A DNA stretch of 64,000 nt, from NCBI GenBank assembly GCA_963818205.1, contig CAWFRG010000013.1, positions 1-64,000 of the forward strand, given 5' to 3'. The translations under genes and the position numbers were made by a program. A model generated the notes under the pieces. It worked only from the letters and a program-made list of their open reading frames with translations. It was not told the DNA's origin and ran no database searches. Position 1 is the stretch's first letter. The number at the start of each line of letters is the position of its first letter. The DNA is from CAVVYV01 sp963818205 (lineage in GTDB: Bacteria; Actinomycetota; Thermoleophilia; Solirubrobacterales; 70-9). Shown piece by piece: positions 1 to 9,083 of the stretch.

Positions 1-881
1 CTGGAGCTCGCCTACGGAAGCGCGGTCGAGTATCCGGGGATCAGCGGCCACGACGAGCTGGGGCTGAACAGCGACGGGATCTTCGGGATCACCGCGCCCC
101 GACTGGACAGCGCCGGCGAGCTCCTGTTCGCCAGCCGCGGGCTGCTCACCCTCACCCCGATCGTCGTGATGGCGGTCGGTCGGGGTGGTGCTGATGCGCC
201 GCCGCGGGCCACCGGGCGGAGGCGAACACGATCGCCGCAATCGCGATCGCCTACTTCATCTACAACTCGGGCTACTGGCTGCCGATGGGCGGCGGCACGC
301 CCGGGCCCCGCTTCCTGATCCCGGCGCTGCCCTTCCTCGCGGTCGGCCTCGCCTTCGCCTACCGGCGGCTGCCGGCGCTCACCCTCGGCCTCGCGATCCC
401 CTCGGCGGTGACGATGGCTGCGGCGTACTTCACCTATCCGCTGCTCGGCACCCAGGGCGCCGGGGTCTGGGGCGACTGGCTGCTCGACGGCCACCTGGAG
501 CAGACGGTGTTGACCGCCTTCGGGGTGACCAACGTCTTCCTCGCCGCCGCCCCGGTGGTGGCGGCGATGGCGACGGCGGTGGTGCTGGCGTGGCGCGCGA
601 CCCCGAACCTCGCAATCGGCGACCTCCGGATTCCCGCCGCCGCCCTGGCGGTGTGGGCGGCGGTCTCCGTGGTCGGGCCGACGATCGCCGACAGCCCCCA
701 CACGCCGCTGAACGGCGACGACCTCTCCCTGCTCTGGCTGGTGATCGCCGCGGCGGCGATCTCGCTCCTGGCGCTCGGCTTCCTCCGTCGCCGCGAGCTC
801 GATCAGTCGGCGCCGGCCGAGGCGGTGGCGCCGGAGCCGTCGCTCGGCCCCGAGCCCGCACTGGGCGAGCGCAGCTCGTAG
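1..881 (+). CDS. Polytopic membrane protein, C-terminal part (glycosyltransferase-39-like)
   Basis: The left edge cuts the gene, so only the C-terminal part is present. The coding signal runs in frame 1 to about 177, in frame 2 to about 208 and in frame 3 to the TAG at 879-881. Two extra G residues, near 178 and 207, would account for the changes. The rebuilt protein has a soluble stretch with SRGLLTLTP leading into a membrane helix, then about six more hydrophobic segments and a charged tail. This resembles the C-terminal half of actinobacterial GT39/PMT-like membrane proteins, which use polyprenyl-linked sugars, but no catalytic motif lies in the visible part. It converges with the next gene and the two tails overlap by about 80 bp. 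Confidence 0.5.
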
Positions 882-2547
882 AGCGATCAGCCCGCCGGCA
901 AGCTCGCGCCGGCTCAGCGGCAAGCCCTCGATCGGGGCGGAAGCGGCGAATGCCTGCGGGGTGCCGGCGGCGCGGTCGGTGTGGAGGACGACGCTGCGGA
1001 CGCCGATTTCCCGCAGCCGCTCGACCGTGGCGGCGTCGGGGAAGCCGGCCATCTCCTCGATCAGGTCCTCGATCAGGTCGGGATTGGTGCTGGCGCGGCC
1101 GTTGACGATCTTCGGGAATCCGTCAGTGGACCAGAGCAGGTAGCGGCGGTTGTCCTCGGGGCGCTCGGCCGGGAGATGGAGCTGCGGAGCCGGCACCGCC
1201 GCGGTCGATGCCGGCGGGTACGGGGCCGGGGGCTGGTCCTGGTCGTCGAGCGGATCGAACGGCAGGCCGCGGCCCTCGACCACGATCGCCAGCACCAGGA
1301 CGGCGGCAGCCGCGGCCAAGGTGCGCGCTCCCAGGCCATGTCGCCCGAGCGCCCCTCAGCGCCGACTCGGCGCCCGCGGCGGCGAGCAGGGCGAGGCCGA
1401 GCGACGAGAAGGTGACGAGGCGGCCGGGGGTGCGGATCGCGTCCCAGCCAGGCAAAAGGTCGTAGAGCACCCGGTAGGGCCAGAGCAGGCCGCCCTCCTC
1501 CCGGAAGCCGAGCGCCAGAACCGAGATCGCAAGAACCGCAGCGCCGAGACCGATCCGGAGGCGGCGGTCGAAGCTCGCCGACCAGAGCCCGGCGATCGCC
1601 AGGCCGAGGATCAGCAGGCCCGGAAACAGGGTCTTCTCCGGGACGTACTCGAGGTCGTCGCGGATCGAGGAGGTGGCCTCGCCCCAGACGAAGTTCTCGT
1701 CGGGCGCGGTGAGGAAAACCGTGGTCGGGCCGGAGAAGGCGGCGACTGTCGAGGGCGAGCGCTTCGCCTCGGGGTTCTCGTCGGCGACGCGGAAGTAGGG
1801 GCGGGCAATCAGCCCGGCGACCACGACGAAGAAGACGAGCCCGGCGGCCCCCGCCACCAGCAGGCGGCGGTCGAGCGGCGGCCGACCGCGTCGCCACCAG
1901 ACGACGACGGCAGCCACTACCCCGCCCGCGAGCAGGTAGGCGAGCGGCAGACCGAGGGCGAAGCCGAGCGAGAGCTGCCAGCCGGCGACCAGCCAGGCGA
2001 CGAACAGCCACCACGGTTTTCGCAGCCGCACCCCGCGTACCCCGAGCGCCAGGCAGAGCGGGATCCCGCCAGACGAGATCACCTGCAGGTGCCCGTCCTG
2101 CTCGAGCCGGAAGGGGGCGAAGGCGTAGGCGGCGCCCGCCACCGCCGCTCCCGCCGGGCCGAGCCCCAGCTCCCGCGCCAGCAGATAGGCGCCGAGGAAG
2201 GCGAGCGCGTAGGCGAATAGGAAGAGGAGGTCGTAGCGAACCACGGCGTCGTGCGGCCCCGAGCCAATCAACCCGGCGGGGGCGTAGCCGATCAGGGCGT
2301 CCCCGTAGGCGAGCGAGTCCTCGACCGGCCAGAACTGGTTCGCCTGAAAGAAGTGGAGCGGCTGGTGGGCGAGGGCATGTCCGCCCCAGGCCGCCTGCCA
2401 GGCCTGAACCAGCGGGTCGCCCAGGTCCTTGGGGATATCGGTCCTCAGGTTGAGGATCAGCGGCCAGTTCATCACCACCGAGAGCAGGCAGGCGCCCACC
2501 GCGACCAGGAGCAGCTCGCGCAGTCTCAGCTCTCGTCGGCCGCCCAT
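803..2547 (-). CDS. Large polytopic membrane protein, glycosyltransferase-like
   Basis: The start is the ATG at 2545-2547. The N-terminus shows a first helix followed by a long extracytoplasmic loop containing DPLVQAWQAAWGGHAL, then roughly ten hydrophobic segments. This is the layout of YfhO/GT39-type membrane glycosyltransferases of actinobacteria. The frame breaks near 1343 (extra G) and continues in another frame through a soluble C-terminal domain rich in Pro and Glu. A second break near 864 (one extra C) would give the ending LIVYELRSPS and a TGA at 803-805. Donor and acceptor cannot be deduced. It is convergent with the upstream membrane gene, which looks related in class. Confidence 0.5.
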
Positions 2548-2587
2548 GAGGCGGGCATCCTCGCAGGGGCAGGTCTAGGATCAGGTC

Positions 2588-3024
2588 ATGGTCACTGCCC
2601 TGATCGTGATCGGGGTGATTCTCTTCCTGGCGTTCGACGCCTACATCCTCGCCCGGGTGTTGGGGCCAGGAGGAGCGCCGGCAACTATGGTGGCTTCGCC
2701 CTCCCCGGCGAGATCACCGTCACCGTGCCCGCCGGCAAGTTGAAGATCTCCTACCAGGAGTCCTACAAGGCGAGCGGCACCGCGGACACAATCGACTTCG
2801 GCGTCCCTGGCGACCTCGAGGTGAGAGTGACCTCGGCGGATGGCCAGGCAATGGAGATCAAGGGACCGGGCTTCCGCGGGATGGGCTCCTCGCTCGACAC
2901 CGGCAGCAACTGGAGCCGCGCACTGGTCGGCACGGTGGAGATCAGCGCCCCCGGCTCCTACACCGTCACCGCCGGCCCCGCGCTCCCGGACGCGGTCGAG
3001 CCGCAAATCCTGGTCGGCAAGTAG
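2588..3024 (+). CDS. Small N-anchored membrane protein, unknown function
   Basis: The ATG at 2588 starts a clean N-terminal membrane helix (about residues 2-25). A one-base loss near 2668 moves the coding signal to the frame ending at the TAG 3022-3024. The roughly 120 residues after the helix alternate hydrophobic and polar residues with many Gly, Pro and Val, suggesting a beta-sandwich domain outside the membrane (for example GEITVTVPAGKLKISYQ). I do not recognise the family. The total of about 145 residues and the single anchor suggest an envelope or surface protein. It stands alone between a divergent membrane gene and convergent pyrE. Confidence 0.45.
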
Positions 3025-3044
3025 CCCGCGTCAAACGGGCGGCG

Positions 3045-3620
3045 TCAAGGCTTGTCGGGCCGGTCGGGGTAGAGCTCGTCGATCGTGATCAGCGGCCGGT
3101 AGTGGGTCCCCTCGGCGGCGGCCTCGATCGCCTCGCCGCCGCCCGCCAGCCGGTCGACGACCGAGACCACGCCGGCGATCTGCAGTCCCTCCTCGAGGAT
3201 CCTCTCGATCGCCTTGACGGTGGAGCCGCCGGTGGTGACCACGTCCTCGACCACAAGGCAGCGACTGCCGGTCTCCAGCAGCGGGCCCTCGATCCAGCGC
3301 TGGAGCCCGTGCTCCTTGCGCTCCTTGCGGACGAAGAAGGCGACCAGGTCCTCGCCGGCCTGCGCCCCGATCGCCGCGGTGGCGAGGGGATCGGCGCCCA
3401 TCGTCATCCCGCCGACGGCGGCCGCGGCGCGCCAGCCGGCCTCGGCGGCGAGCAGCTCGCCGACCGCCCGGAAACCTCGCGGCCGCAGCAGCGCCCGTTT
3501 CGCGTCGACGTAGTACTCGGCGGTCTCGCCGCTGGTCAGGGTGACCTCGCCGATCACCAAGGCGTGCTCGCGGAGCTCCTCGAGCAGCGTCGCGCGCGCT
3601 TCATCCAGGTCGGCGGCCAT
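3045..3620 (-). CDS. pyrE: Orotate phosphoribosyltransferase
   Basis: This 191-residue protein makes orotidine 5'-phosphate from orotate and PRPP in pyrimidine synthesis. The PRPP-binding motif LVVEDVVTTGGST lies near residues 121-134. The catalytic-loop segment FVRKERKEHG, with the usual Lys and His, precedes it. The N-terminal GEVTLTSGETAEYYVDAKRA matches the family's substrate hood. Length is normal for a stand-alone bacterial PyrE. The frame is intact, from the ATG at 3618-3620 to the TGA at 3045. No other pyrimidine gene is adjacent. Confidence 0.93.
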   Translation of the reverse strand: MAADLDEARATLLEELREHALVIGEVTLTSGETAEYYVDAKRALLRPRGFRAVGELLAAEAGWRAAAAVGGMTMGADPLATAAIGAQAGEDLVAFFVRKERKEHGLQRWIEGPLLETGSRCLVVEDVVTTGGSTVKAIERILEEGLQIAGVVSVVDRLAGGGEAIEAAAEGTHYRPLITIDELYPDRPDKP

Positions 3621-3684
3621 CGCGGACGCATCCTATGGATCAGCAGGCCGCGAAAACCGAGCGGAGCCGGGACGCGGCCTACGC

Positions 3685-4596
3685 CTACATGTAGGTGTGC
3701 ATCGGGTCGCCCAGATCGATCCAGTTGTAGATGAACCGACTGAACTGGATCGGGTTCCGAACGCAGCCGTGGCTCGCCCGGCCGTTCGGGACGGAGCTGT
3801 AGCCGTGGGTCGCGTAGCCGCCGATGAAATAGACCGAGTAGTACATGCGCTTGCCGTTGTAGCCCGGCTGCTTCAAGTAGAAGCGGTAGTTGCCGAGCAC
3901 CGTGGGTGTGCCGCCGGTCCCGGTGGAGACATGGAAGGTGTGCACCGGAGTGTCGCCCTCGACCAGCGCCATCACCTGCTTCGAGATGTCGACCTCGACG
4001 TGGCGGCCGTCGTCGAAACGGGGCCGGAAGGCGCCCTTGCCCTGGAGCAGGGCGCGGAAGATCGAGGGCGCATAGGCCTCGCTCCAGCCCATCCCGTTGA
4101 CCTTGCGGAAAGCCTTGATCGCGAGGTGGGTCCCGCTCGTCACCCGGGGGCCGTTGGTGCCGGTGTGGAAGCCCTGGGCCTGCAGTGAGCGGTTGAAGAG
4201 CTTGGCGATCGGCCCTTTGCCGAGGTGCTTGGGGACGGCGACGCGGAAGGTCTGCGGCGCCGAGCGCTTGCCTCCGGCGCTGGCGGTGACCGAGTAAGCA
4301 CAGCAGGCGTTGATGAAGAAGGGGACGGCGAAGCTCCCGTTGGCCTTCGGGGTGACCTTCTTGCTGACGACCTTGCGGCCGCTGGCGGTGACCTCGAGCG
4401 TCACCTGCTCGCCCGGGGCGAAGCCGGGCACCTGGCCGCTGGCGGTGATCTTGTCTGTGACCCCGGGCCGCTTCGGGCCATCGAGCGCCAGGCTCGGCGG
4501 GCCGCTGGCGGCGGTGGCCGACGTCGCCGTGATCGCGAGCAACATGCCCGCAATCGCGGCAAGCAGCGCAAACCCTCTCCCGGTCCCTAGATTCAC
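3685..4596 (-). CDS. L,D-transpeptidase (YkuD family), secreted
   Basis: The protein has 303 residues. An N-terminal signal-type helix covers about residues 9-30. An immunoglobulin-like region follows, then a short peptidoglycan-binding-like segment (KLFNRSLQAQGFHTGTNG, about 130-165) and the YkuD catalytic domain (about 195-300). The catalytic motif SHGCVRN puts the nucleophilic cysteine near residue 278, and the HG pair YATHG precedes it. Such enzymes make 3-3 peptide crosslinks or attach proteins in peptidoglycan outside the cell. The frame is intact. The family is clear; the exact in vivo role is not. Confidence 0.88.
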   Translation of the reverse strand: MNLGTGRGFALLAAIAGMLLAITATSATAASGPPSLALDGPKRPGVTDKITASGQVPGFAPGEQVTLEVTASGRKVVSKKVTPKANGSFAVPFFINACCAYSVTASAGGKRSAPQTFRVAVPKHLGKGPIAKLFNRSLQAQGFHTGTNGPRVTSGTHLAIKAFRKVNGMGWSEAYAPSIFRALLQGKGAFRPRFDDGRHVEVDISKQVMALVEGDTPVHTFHVSTGTGGTPTVLGNYRFYLKQPGYNGKRMYYSVYFIGGYATHGYSSVPNGRASHGCVRNPIQFSRFIYNWIDLGDPMHTYM

Positions 4597-4636
4597 GACC
4601 GCGGGATTGTGCCTGACTGAGGGGGATCCTGCACCA

Positions 4637-5461
4637 TCAAGCGAGCAGCTTCACGCGAAGCGCCCGAACCGGAACGGTGAAGAGGGCGGCGCTGACCACC
4701 AGCAGCCATCCCGTGTGGATCGCGATCTGGAGTGCCTCGGGCCCGGTCGCAAGCCCCCGGGTGATCTCGACCAGGTGGTAGAGCGGGGTGATCCAGGCAA
4801 CGACCTCGACCCAGCCGGGCAGCTGGTTGAAGGGGAAGAAGATCCCCGAGAAGAGGAACATCGGGGTGATCCCGAGGGTGAAGAAGTAGCTGTAGAGATC
4901 GATCTTCGGGATCAGCGCGGTGAAGGTGTAACCGATCACCGAGAAGCAGAGGCCGCCGAGGAGGACGAAGGGCGGGATCAGGATCGCCCACGGCGAGGAG
5001 ATCAGCCCGAAGATCGAGACGACGACGAGGACGACGACGCCGTAGACCGTCGCCCGGCTCGAGCTCCAGGCGAGATCGCCGGCGACCAGGTCCTGGACCT
5101 CGACCGGGGTCGAGAGGACGTTGTCGTAGAGGCGCAGCTCGTTCATCCGGAAGTAGACGTTGTAGGTCGTCTCGAAGGCCGCCGACCACATCGCCGCGGA
5201 GGCGATCAGCCCCGGGGCGATGAAGTCCTTGTAGGGGATCCCGTTGATCGAGGCGATGTAGGTGCCGAGGCCGAACCCCATCGCCAGCAGGTAGAAGAAC
5301 GGATCGAGAAAGGTCGGCAGCAGCGCCCCCCGCCAGAGCTTCGAGAAGACCGTGGCGTTGCGGAGCCAGACCGCCGCCGCGAACCGCGGCGCCGGGACCA
5401 GATCGCGCAGAGGGAGGCGCGGTCCGAGCCCCGCAAAGCCTGGTTCTTTCAGCATCGCCAC
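4637..5461 (-). CDS. ABC-2 type transporter permease (NodJ/DrrB-like)
   Basis: This 274-residue integral membrane protein has six predicted helices. It has the ABC-2 layout, including the LPGWVEVVAWITPLYHLVEI segment typical of NodJ/DrrB-type permeases of drug or polysaccharide exporters. The start lies three bases downstream of the ATPase stop, so the two are translationally linked. With the upstream ATPase it should form an exporter at the cytoplasmic membrane. The substrate is unknown. Confidence 0.85.
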   Translation of the reverse strand: MAMLKEPGFAGLGPRLPLRDLVPAPRFAAAVWLRNATVFSKLWRGALLPTFLDPFFYLLAMGFGLGTYIASINGIPYKDFIAPGLIASAAMWSAAFETTYNVYFRMNELRLYDNVLSTPVEVQDLVAGDLAWSSSRATVYGVVVLVVVSIFGLISSPWAILIPPFVLLGGLCFSVIGYTFTALIPKIDLYSYFFTLGITPMFLFSGIFFPFNQLPGWVEVVAWITPLYHLVEITRGLATGPEALQIAIHTGWLLVVSAALFTVPVRALRVKLLA

Positions 5462-5464
5462 CTC

Positions 5465-6425
5465 CTACTCCCGCAGGGAGCGGCCGGTGAGCCGGAGGAA
5501 GACATCCTCGAGGGTGGCGCGGCGGACCATCGCCGAGTCGGTGGGGAAGCGGTCGTGGTCGAGCGAGCGCAGCAGCTCCTCGGCGTCGTCGGCGTAAAGG
5601 GTGAGGGCGCCGTCGTGGAGCTCGTGCTCGTCGGCCCGCCGCCCAAGCGAGGCGAGCAGTTGCTCGGCATCGACGCCGTCGCCCAGGTCGAGCTCCAGCG
5701 CCTCGCGCCCGGCGTGCTCGCGCACGAGCGCGGGCGGATCCCCCTCGGCGACGATCTTGCCCTCGTCCATGATCAGGAGACGATCGCAGAGCCGTTCCGC
5801 CTCCTCCATGTAATGGGTGGTGAGCAGCACGGTGACGCCGCGGCGGCGCAGCCGCTCCAGCGATCCCCAGACCGCCAGCCGCGCCTGAGGGTCGAGGCCG
5901 GTGGTCGGCTCGTCGAGGACGACCAGCTCCGGGTCGTTCATCAGCGCCCGGGAGACCAGCAGGCGCCGTTTCATCCCACCGGAGAGCGCGTTGACGCGGT
6001 CGTCGTCGCGCTCCTCGAGGAGAGCGAACTTGAGCAGCTCGTCGGCCCGCGGCTCGGCCTCCTCCGGGTCGAGGCCGAAGTACCGCCCCTGCATGGTGAG
6101 GTTCTCGCGCACAGTGAGGTCGCCGTCGAGGTTGGTCTCCTGAGGGACGACGCCGATCCGCGACTTGATCCGCCGTCGCTCCCGGGTCGCGTCCATGCCG
6201 AGCACCTGGAGCTCGCCGCCGTCGATCGTCGCCAGCCCGTAGATCATCTTCATCGTCGTCGTCTTCCCGGCGCCATTCGGGCCGAGGAAGCCAAAGCAGA
6301 CGCCCGGCTCGACCTCGAAGTCGATCTCCGCCACCGCGACTCTGTCGCCGTAGCTCTTCCGCAGCCCTCGCGCCCGCACCGCGGGCCCGGGCGAGCGTCC
6401 GTTGACCGCCAGCCGCGGCGGTCAT
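5465..6425 (-). CDS. ABC transporter ATP-binding protein (NodI/DrrA-like)
   Basis: Walker A is GPNGAGKTTTMK, the signature is LSGGMKRR, Walker B is ELVVLDEPTTGLDPQ and the switch histidine is in TTHYMEEA. The C-terminal region of about 90 residues has the DrrA/NodI extension. The uninterrupted frame opens at a GTG (6377-6379), which leaves almost no N-terminus. The better start is the ATG at 6423-6425, which overlaps the stop of the upstream gene (ATGA). It needs one extra G near 6411 to be removed, restoring an N-terminus beginning MTAALAVNGR. It powers the exporter with the following permease. Confidence 0.85.
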
Positions 6426-7621
6426 GAGACGACCAGCAGCGCCAGGCTGTTGTTGACCACGTGCGCCGTCACGCAGGGCCAGAGCGAGCCGGTCCGGTTG
6501 TAGAGCCAGCAAAGGGCGACCCCGAGTCCCGCCAGCGGAACCACGGCGGTGAGGCCGGTGGGGGCGTGGACAATCCCGAAGATCAGGCCGACGGCCACCG
6601 CCGAGGGCCACAGCGGCCAGCGCGAGCGGAGGCCGGCGAAGACGAAGCCGCGGAAGAAGAGCTCCTCGGTGACCGGCGCCACCAACGCGATCAACAGCAC
6701 CGCGGAGACCGCGATCAGGATGTTCGGGTCCCCCACCCCGAGCTGCCCGCCGATGTCCTCCTGCTCGGGCTGGAGGACCAGCGAGGCGAAGATCGCCGCG
6801 CCGATGTAGTAGACAAGCAGCGTCAGAAGGGCAAGGCCGAAGTCCTTGGGCACCGCCCGGCGCAGGCCGAGCCGCTCCAGGGCCGGCCGGACCGGTTGAA
6901 AGCGCCACTCCGTGGCGACCCCGATCGCGACGAAGAGCAGGGAGAGCTCGAACAAGCCTTGGGCGGCGAGCAACGCGCCGTCGCTGCTCAGGTCCGGGTC
7001 GAAGGGGAGCACGAGAACCGGGCTGAACAGGGCGAGGGCGAACCCTGCCAGCATCAGCCAGATGGTCTGGCTGAGCGTCCAGGGAACGGGGCGCAGCGCG
7101 CGGCCCGGCTCGGAAGGCGCGGGGGCGGGCGGCTGCGGTTGGGGAGCGACAGGGGCCGCGGCGCCGGCGATCGCGGCGGGACGGCCGGCGTGGATCGTCT
7201 TCGGGGCCTTGCGCAGCACGACCGTGTTCGCCGCCTTGTCGCCGAGGCGCTGCTTGCGCCCATCTGTCGCGATCATCACCCAGCCGATCAGGAAGAAGTC
7301 GACCAGGCGGAACAGGTTGCGGATGCTCGCCTGGCCGAAGGTCAGCCTGGGCGACCGATCGATCGCCCGTACCTCGATCCCGACCGCGTTCTTGCCGATC
7401 GTCTGCCCCCAGCGCCATTCACAGACGGAGAAGTAGTTGAACCAGAGGGAGAAGTAGAGAACGATCGCGACCATCGCGGCCCCGGAGCTCCAGAGGTCCG
7501 CTGCTGCGACCACAAAGACGTAGATCCAGAGATAGAAGAGCAACCAGGTGAGGTTGTCGATCAGCGCCGCCAGCAGGCGGCGCGGCAGGGTCGCGTACTC
7601 GATTGCCTCGCTCCCGTTCAT
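6422..7621 (-). CDS. RDD domain - CPBP (CAAX protease-like) membrane fusion
   Basis: The protein has 399 residues in two membrane modules. The N-terminal RDD domain (about 1-145) has LPRRLLAALIDN and the GQTIGKNAVGI signature. A Pro/Ala-rich linker (about 155-185) leads to a C-terminal CPBP/Abi domain with the metal-site motifs EELFFRG, FGIVHA and HVVNN, all present. CPBP proteins are intramembrane glutamic-type peptidases. The RDD partner may bind a substrate or sense conditions. It overlaps the downstream ABC ATPase by ATGA, so the three genes form one unit. Confidence 0.8.
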   Translation of the reverse strand: MNGSEAIEYATLPRRLLAALIDNLTWLLFYLWIYVFVVAAADLWSSGAAMVAIVLYFSLWFNYFSVCEWRWGQTIGKNAVGIEVRAIDRSPRLTFGQASIRNLFRLVDFFLIGWVMIATDGRKQRLGDKAANTVVLRKAPKTIHAGRPAAIAGAAAPVAPQPQPPAPAPSEPGRALRPVPWTLSQTIWLMLAGFALALFSPVLVLPFDPDLSSDGALLAAQGLFELSLLFVAIGVATEWRFQPVRPALERLGLRRAVPKDFGLALLTLLVYYIGAAIFASLVLQPEQEDIGGQLGVGDPNILIAVSAVLLIALVAPVTEELFFRGFVFAGLRSRWPLWPSAVAVGLIFGIVHAPTGLTAVVPLAGLGVALCWLYNRTGSLWPCVTAHVVNNSLALLVVS

Positions 7622-7622
7622 C

Positions 7623-8252
7623 TCAGAGATGCTCCTCGATCTCGGACAGGGAGGAGATGTCGCCGTCGTCGCCTTCGCGATCGAGCAGCAGCGCCCGGAT
7701 CCCCGCCGCCCGCGCCCCGACCACGTCCTCCTCCCGGGTGTCGCCGACGTGCAGCGCCTCGGCGGGCTCGCAGCCGACCAGCTCGAGGGCGGAAACGAAG
7801 ATCGCGGGATCCGGCTTGGGCGCGCCGGCCTCCGCCGAGGAGACCGCGCCGTCGAGCAGCGCGGCGAGGCCGCAGCGCTCCAGCACCGTGCCGAGAGAGC
7901 AGTCCCAGTTGGAGACCGCCGCGAGCCGCAGGCCACGCCCCCGTAGAGCGGTGAGCGCGGGGACGGCGTCGGGGTAGGGCGTCATCCTCACCGACTCCAC
8001 CAGCTGATCGACGCTGACATCGACCGCGAGCTCGCGCGAGAGCACCCTGGCGCTGCGCTCGCGAAGGTCGGCGAGCGAGGCGGCGTCGCGTCCCTCGTGG
8101 GCGTGCTCGCGGTAGTAGCCCATCTCGACCCGGACCGCGGCGACCAGGCGCTCGTCGCTGACGTTCGCTGGGATCCGCTCCCTGAGCGATACCCAGGGGG
8201 GCTCGAGCTCGACCAGGGTGCCGAGTGCGTCGAGGAACACGGCGCGGGTCAT
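7623..8252 (-). CDS. HAD-superfamily hydrolase
   Basis: This 210-residue phosphatase-like protein carries HAD motif I as FLDALGTLV. The first nucleophile position is Asp, but the second position (normally Asp or Thr, DxD) is Leu in DALGT. This is the usual form of the REG-2/HDHD3-like subgroup, where the motif reads DALGTL. Motif II Ser is in AAVSNWD, motif III Lys in AGAPKPDP and motif IV in HVGDTREEDVVGA. The cap region lies between residues 20 and 90. The start ATG is at 8250-8252. It is divergent from the MscS gene and directly upstream of the RDD-CPBP gene. The substrate is unknown. Confidence 0.82.
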   Translation of the reverse strand: MTRAVFLDALGTLVELEPPWVSLRERIPANVSDERLVAAVRVEMGYYREHAHEGRDAASLADLRERSARVLSRELAVDVSVDQLVESVRMTPYPDAVPALTALRGRGLRLAAVSNWDCSLGTVLERCGLAALLDGAVSSAEAGAPKPDPAIFVSALELVGCEPAEALHVGDTREEDVVGARAAGIRALLLDREGDDGDISSLSEIEEHL

Positions 8253-8273
8253 CCCGAAATACTGCCCCACCGA

Positions 8274-9077
8274 GTGTTTCTGCTCGCGGACAGCTTCTGG
8301 ACCGATCACGGCGACGAGATCTCGGCCGCGATCACCCTGGCGCTTGCGATCGTCCTCGCGCTGCTCGTCGATCACTTTCTGATCGGGCGGGCCGAGCGAG
8401 CCGCGGAGAGGCTCGACACCGGCCAGTTCTCGCGCGAGGCGCGAACGCGGCTGCGGCTGATCCGCCGCCTGGTCTTCGTGGTGATCATCTCCGTCGGCCT
8501 CGCTCTGGCGCTCAGCCAGTTCACCTCGATCAAGAACTTCGCCGCCGGGGTGCTCGCCTCGACCGCGGTGCTCGGGATCATCATCGGCTTCGCCGGCCGT
8601 CAGGTGATCGCCAACCTGGTCGGAGGGGTGCTGATGACGTTCACCCAGCCGATCCGGATCGGCGACCTGGTCAGGATCGGCGACGAGGTCGAGGGAAGGG
8701 TGGTCGACATCGCCCTCACCTACACCAAGATCGACAGCGGCGACGGGCGGCTGACCGTGGTCCCAAACGAGAAGGTGACCACCGAGGTGGTGGTCAACCA
8801 GTCGGCGGGCAACCGCAAGGCGCCGGTGACGATCGAGGCCTGGCTTCGCCCCGACGCCGACCTGGGGGCAGCCAGGCGCGCCCTGGAGGCGACCGAGGTG
8901 ACCTCGATTCAGGTGGCCGAGCTCGGCCTCGAAGGCACCAGGCTGGAGCTGAAGGCGGCGATGGAAGAGGGCCGCGACCGTGCCAGCCGGGAGGCGGAGC
9001 TGCGCGAGCACACGCAAAACTCGCTGCGTGAGGCCGGGCAACTTAAGCGGGCCCAAGCCTCCCCTGAGTACCCTTAG
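8274..9077 (+). CDS. Small mechanosensitive channel (MscS family)
   Basis: The GTG at 8274 starts a 267-residue protein with three N-terminal membrane helices. The pore-lining third helix is followed by the MscS beta-domain, with FAGRQVIANLVGGVLM and TFTQPIRIGDLVRIG. The C-terminal alpha/beta domain is short. Such channels open on membrane tension and release solutes during osmotic downshift. The gene is divergent from the HAD gene with about 20 bp between start codons, so any promoter must lie inside coding sequence. The frame is intact. Confidence 0.88.
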   Translation: MFLLADSFWTDHGDEISAAITLALAIVLALLVDHFLIGRAERAAERLDTGQFSREARTRLRLIRRLVFVVIISVGLALALSQFTSIKNFAAGVLASTAVLGIIIGFAGRQVIANLVGGVLMTFTQPIRIGDLVRIGDEVEGRVVDIALTYTKIDSGDGRLTVVPNEKVTTEVVVNQSAGNRKAPVTIEAWLRPDADLGAARRALEATEVTSIQVAELGLEGTRLELKAAMEEGRDRASREAELREHTQNSLREAGQLKRAQASPEYP

Positions 9078-9083
9078 CCACCT

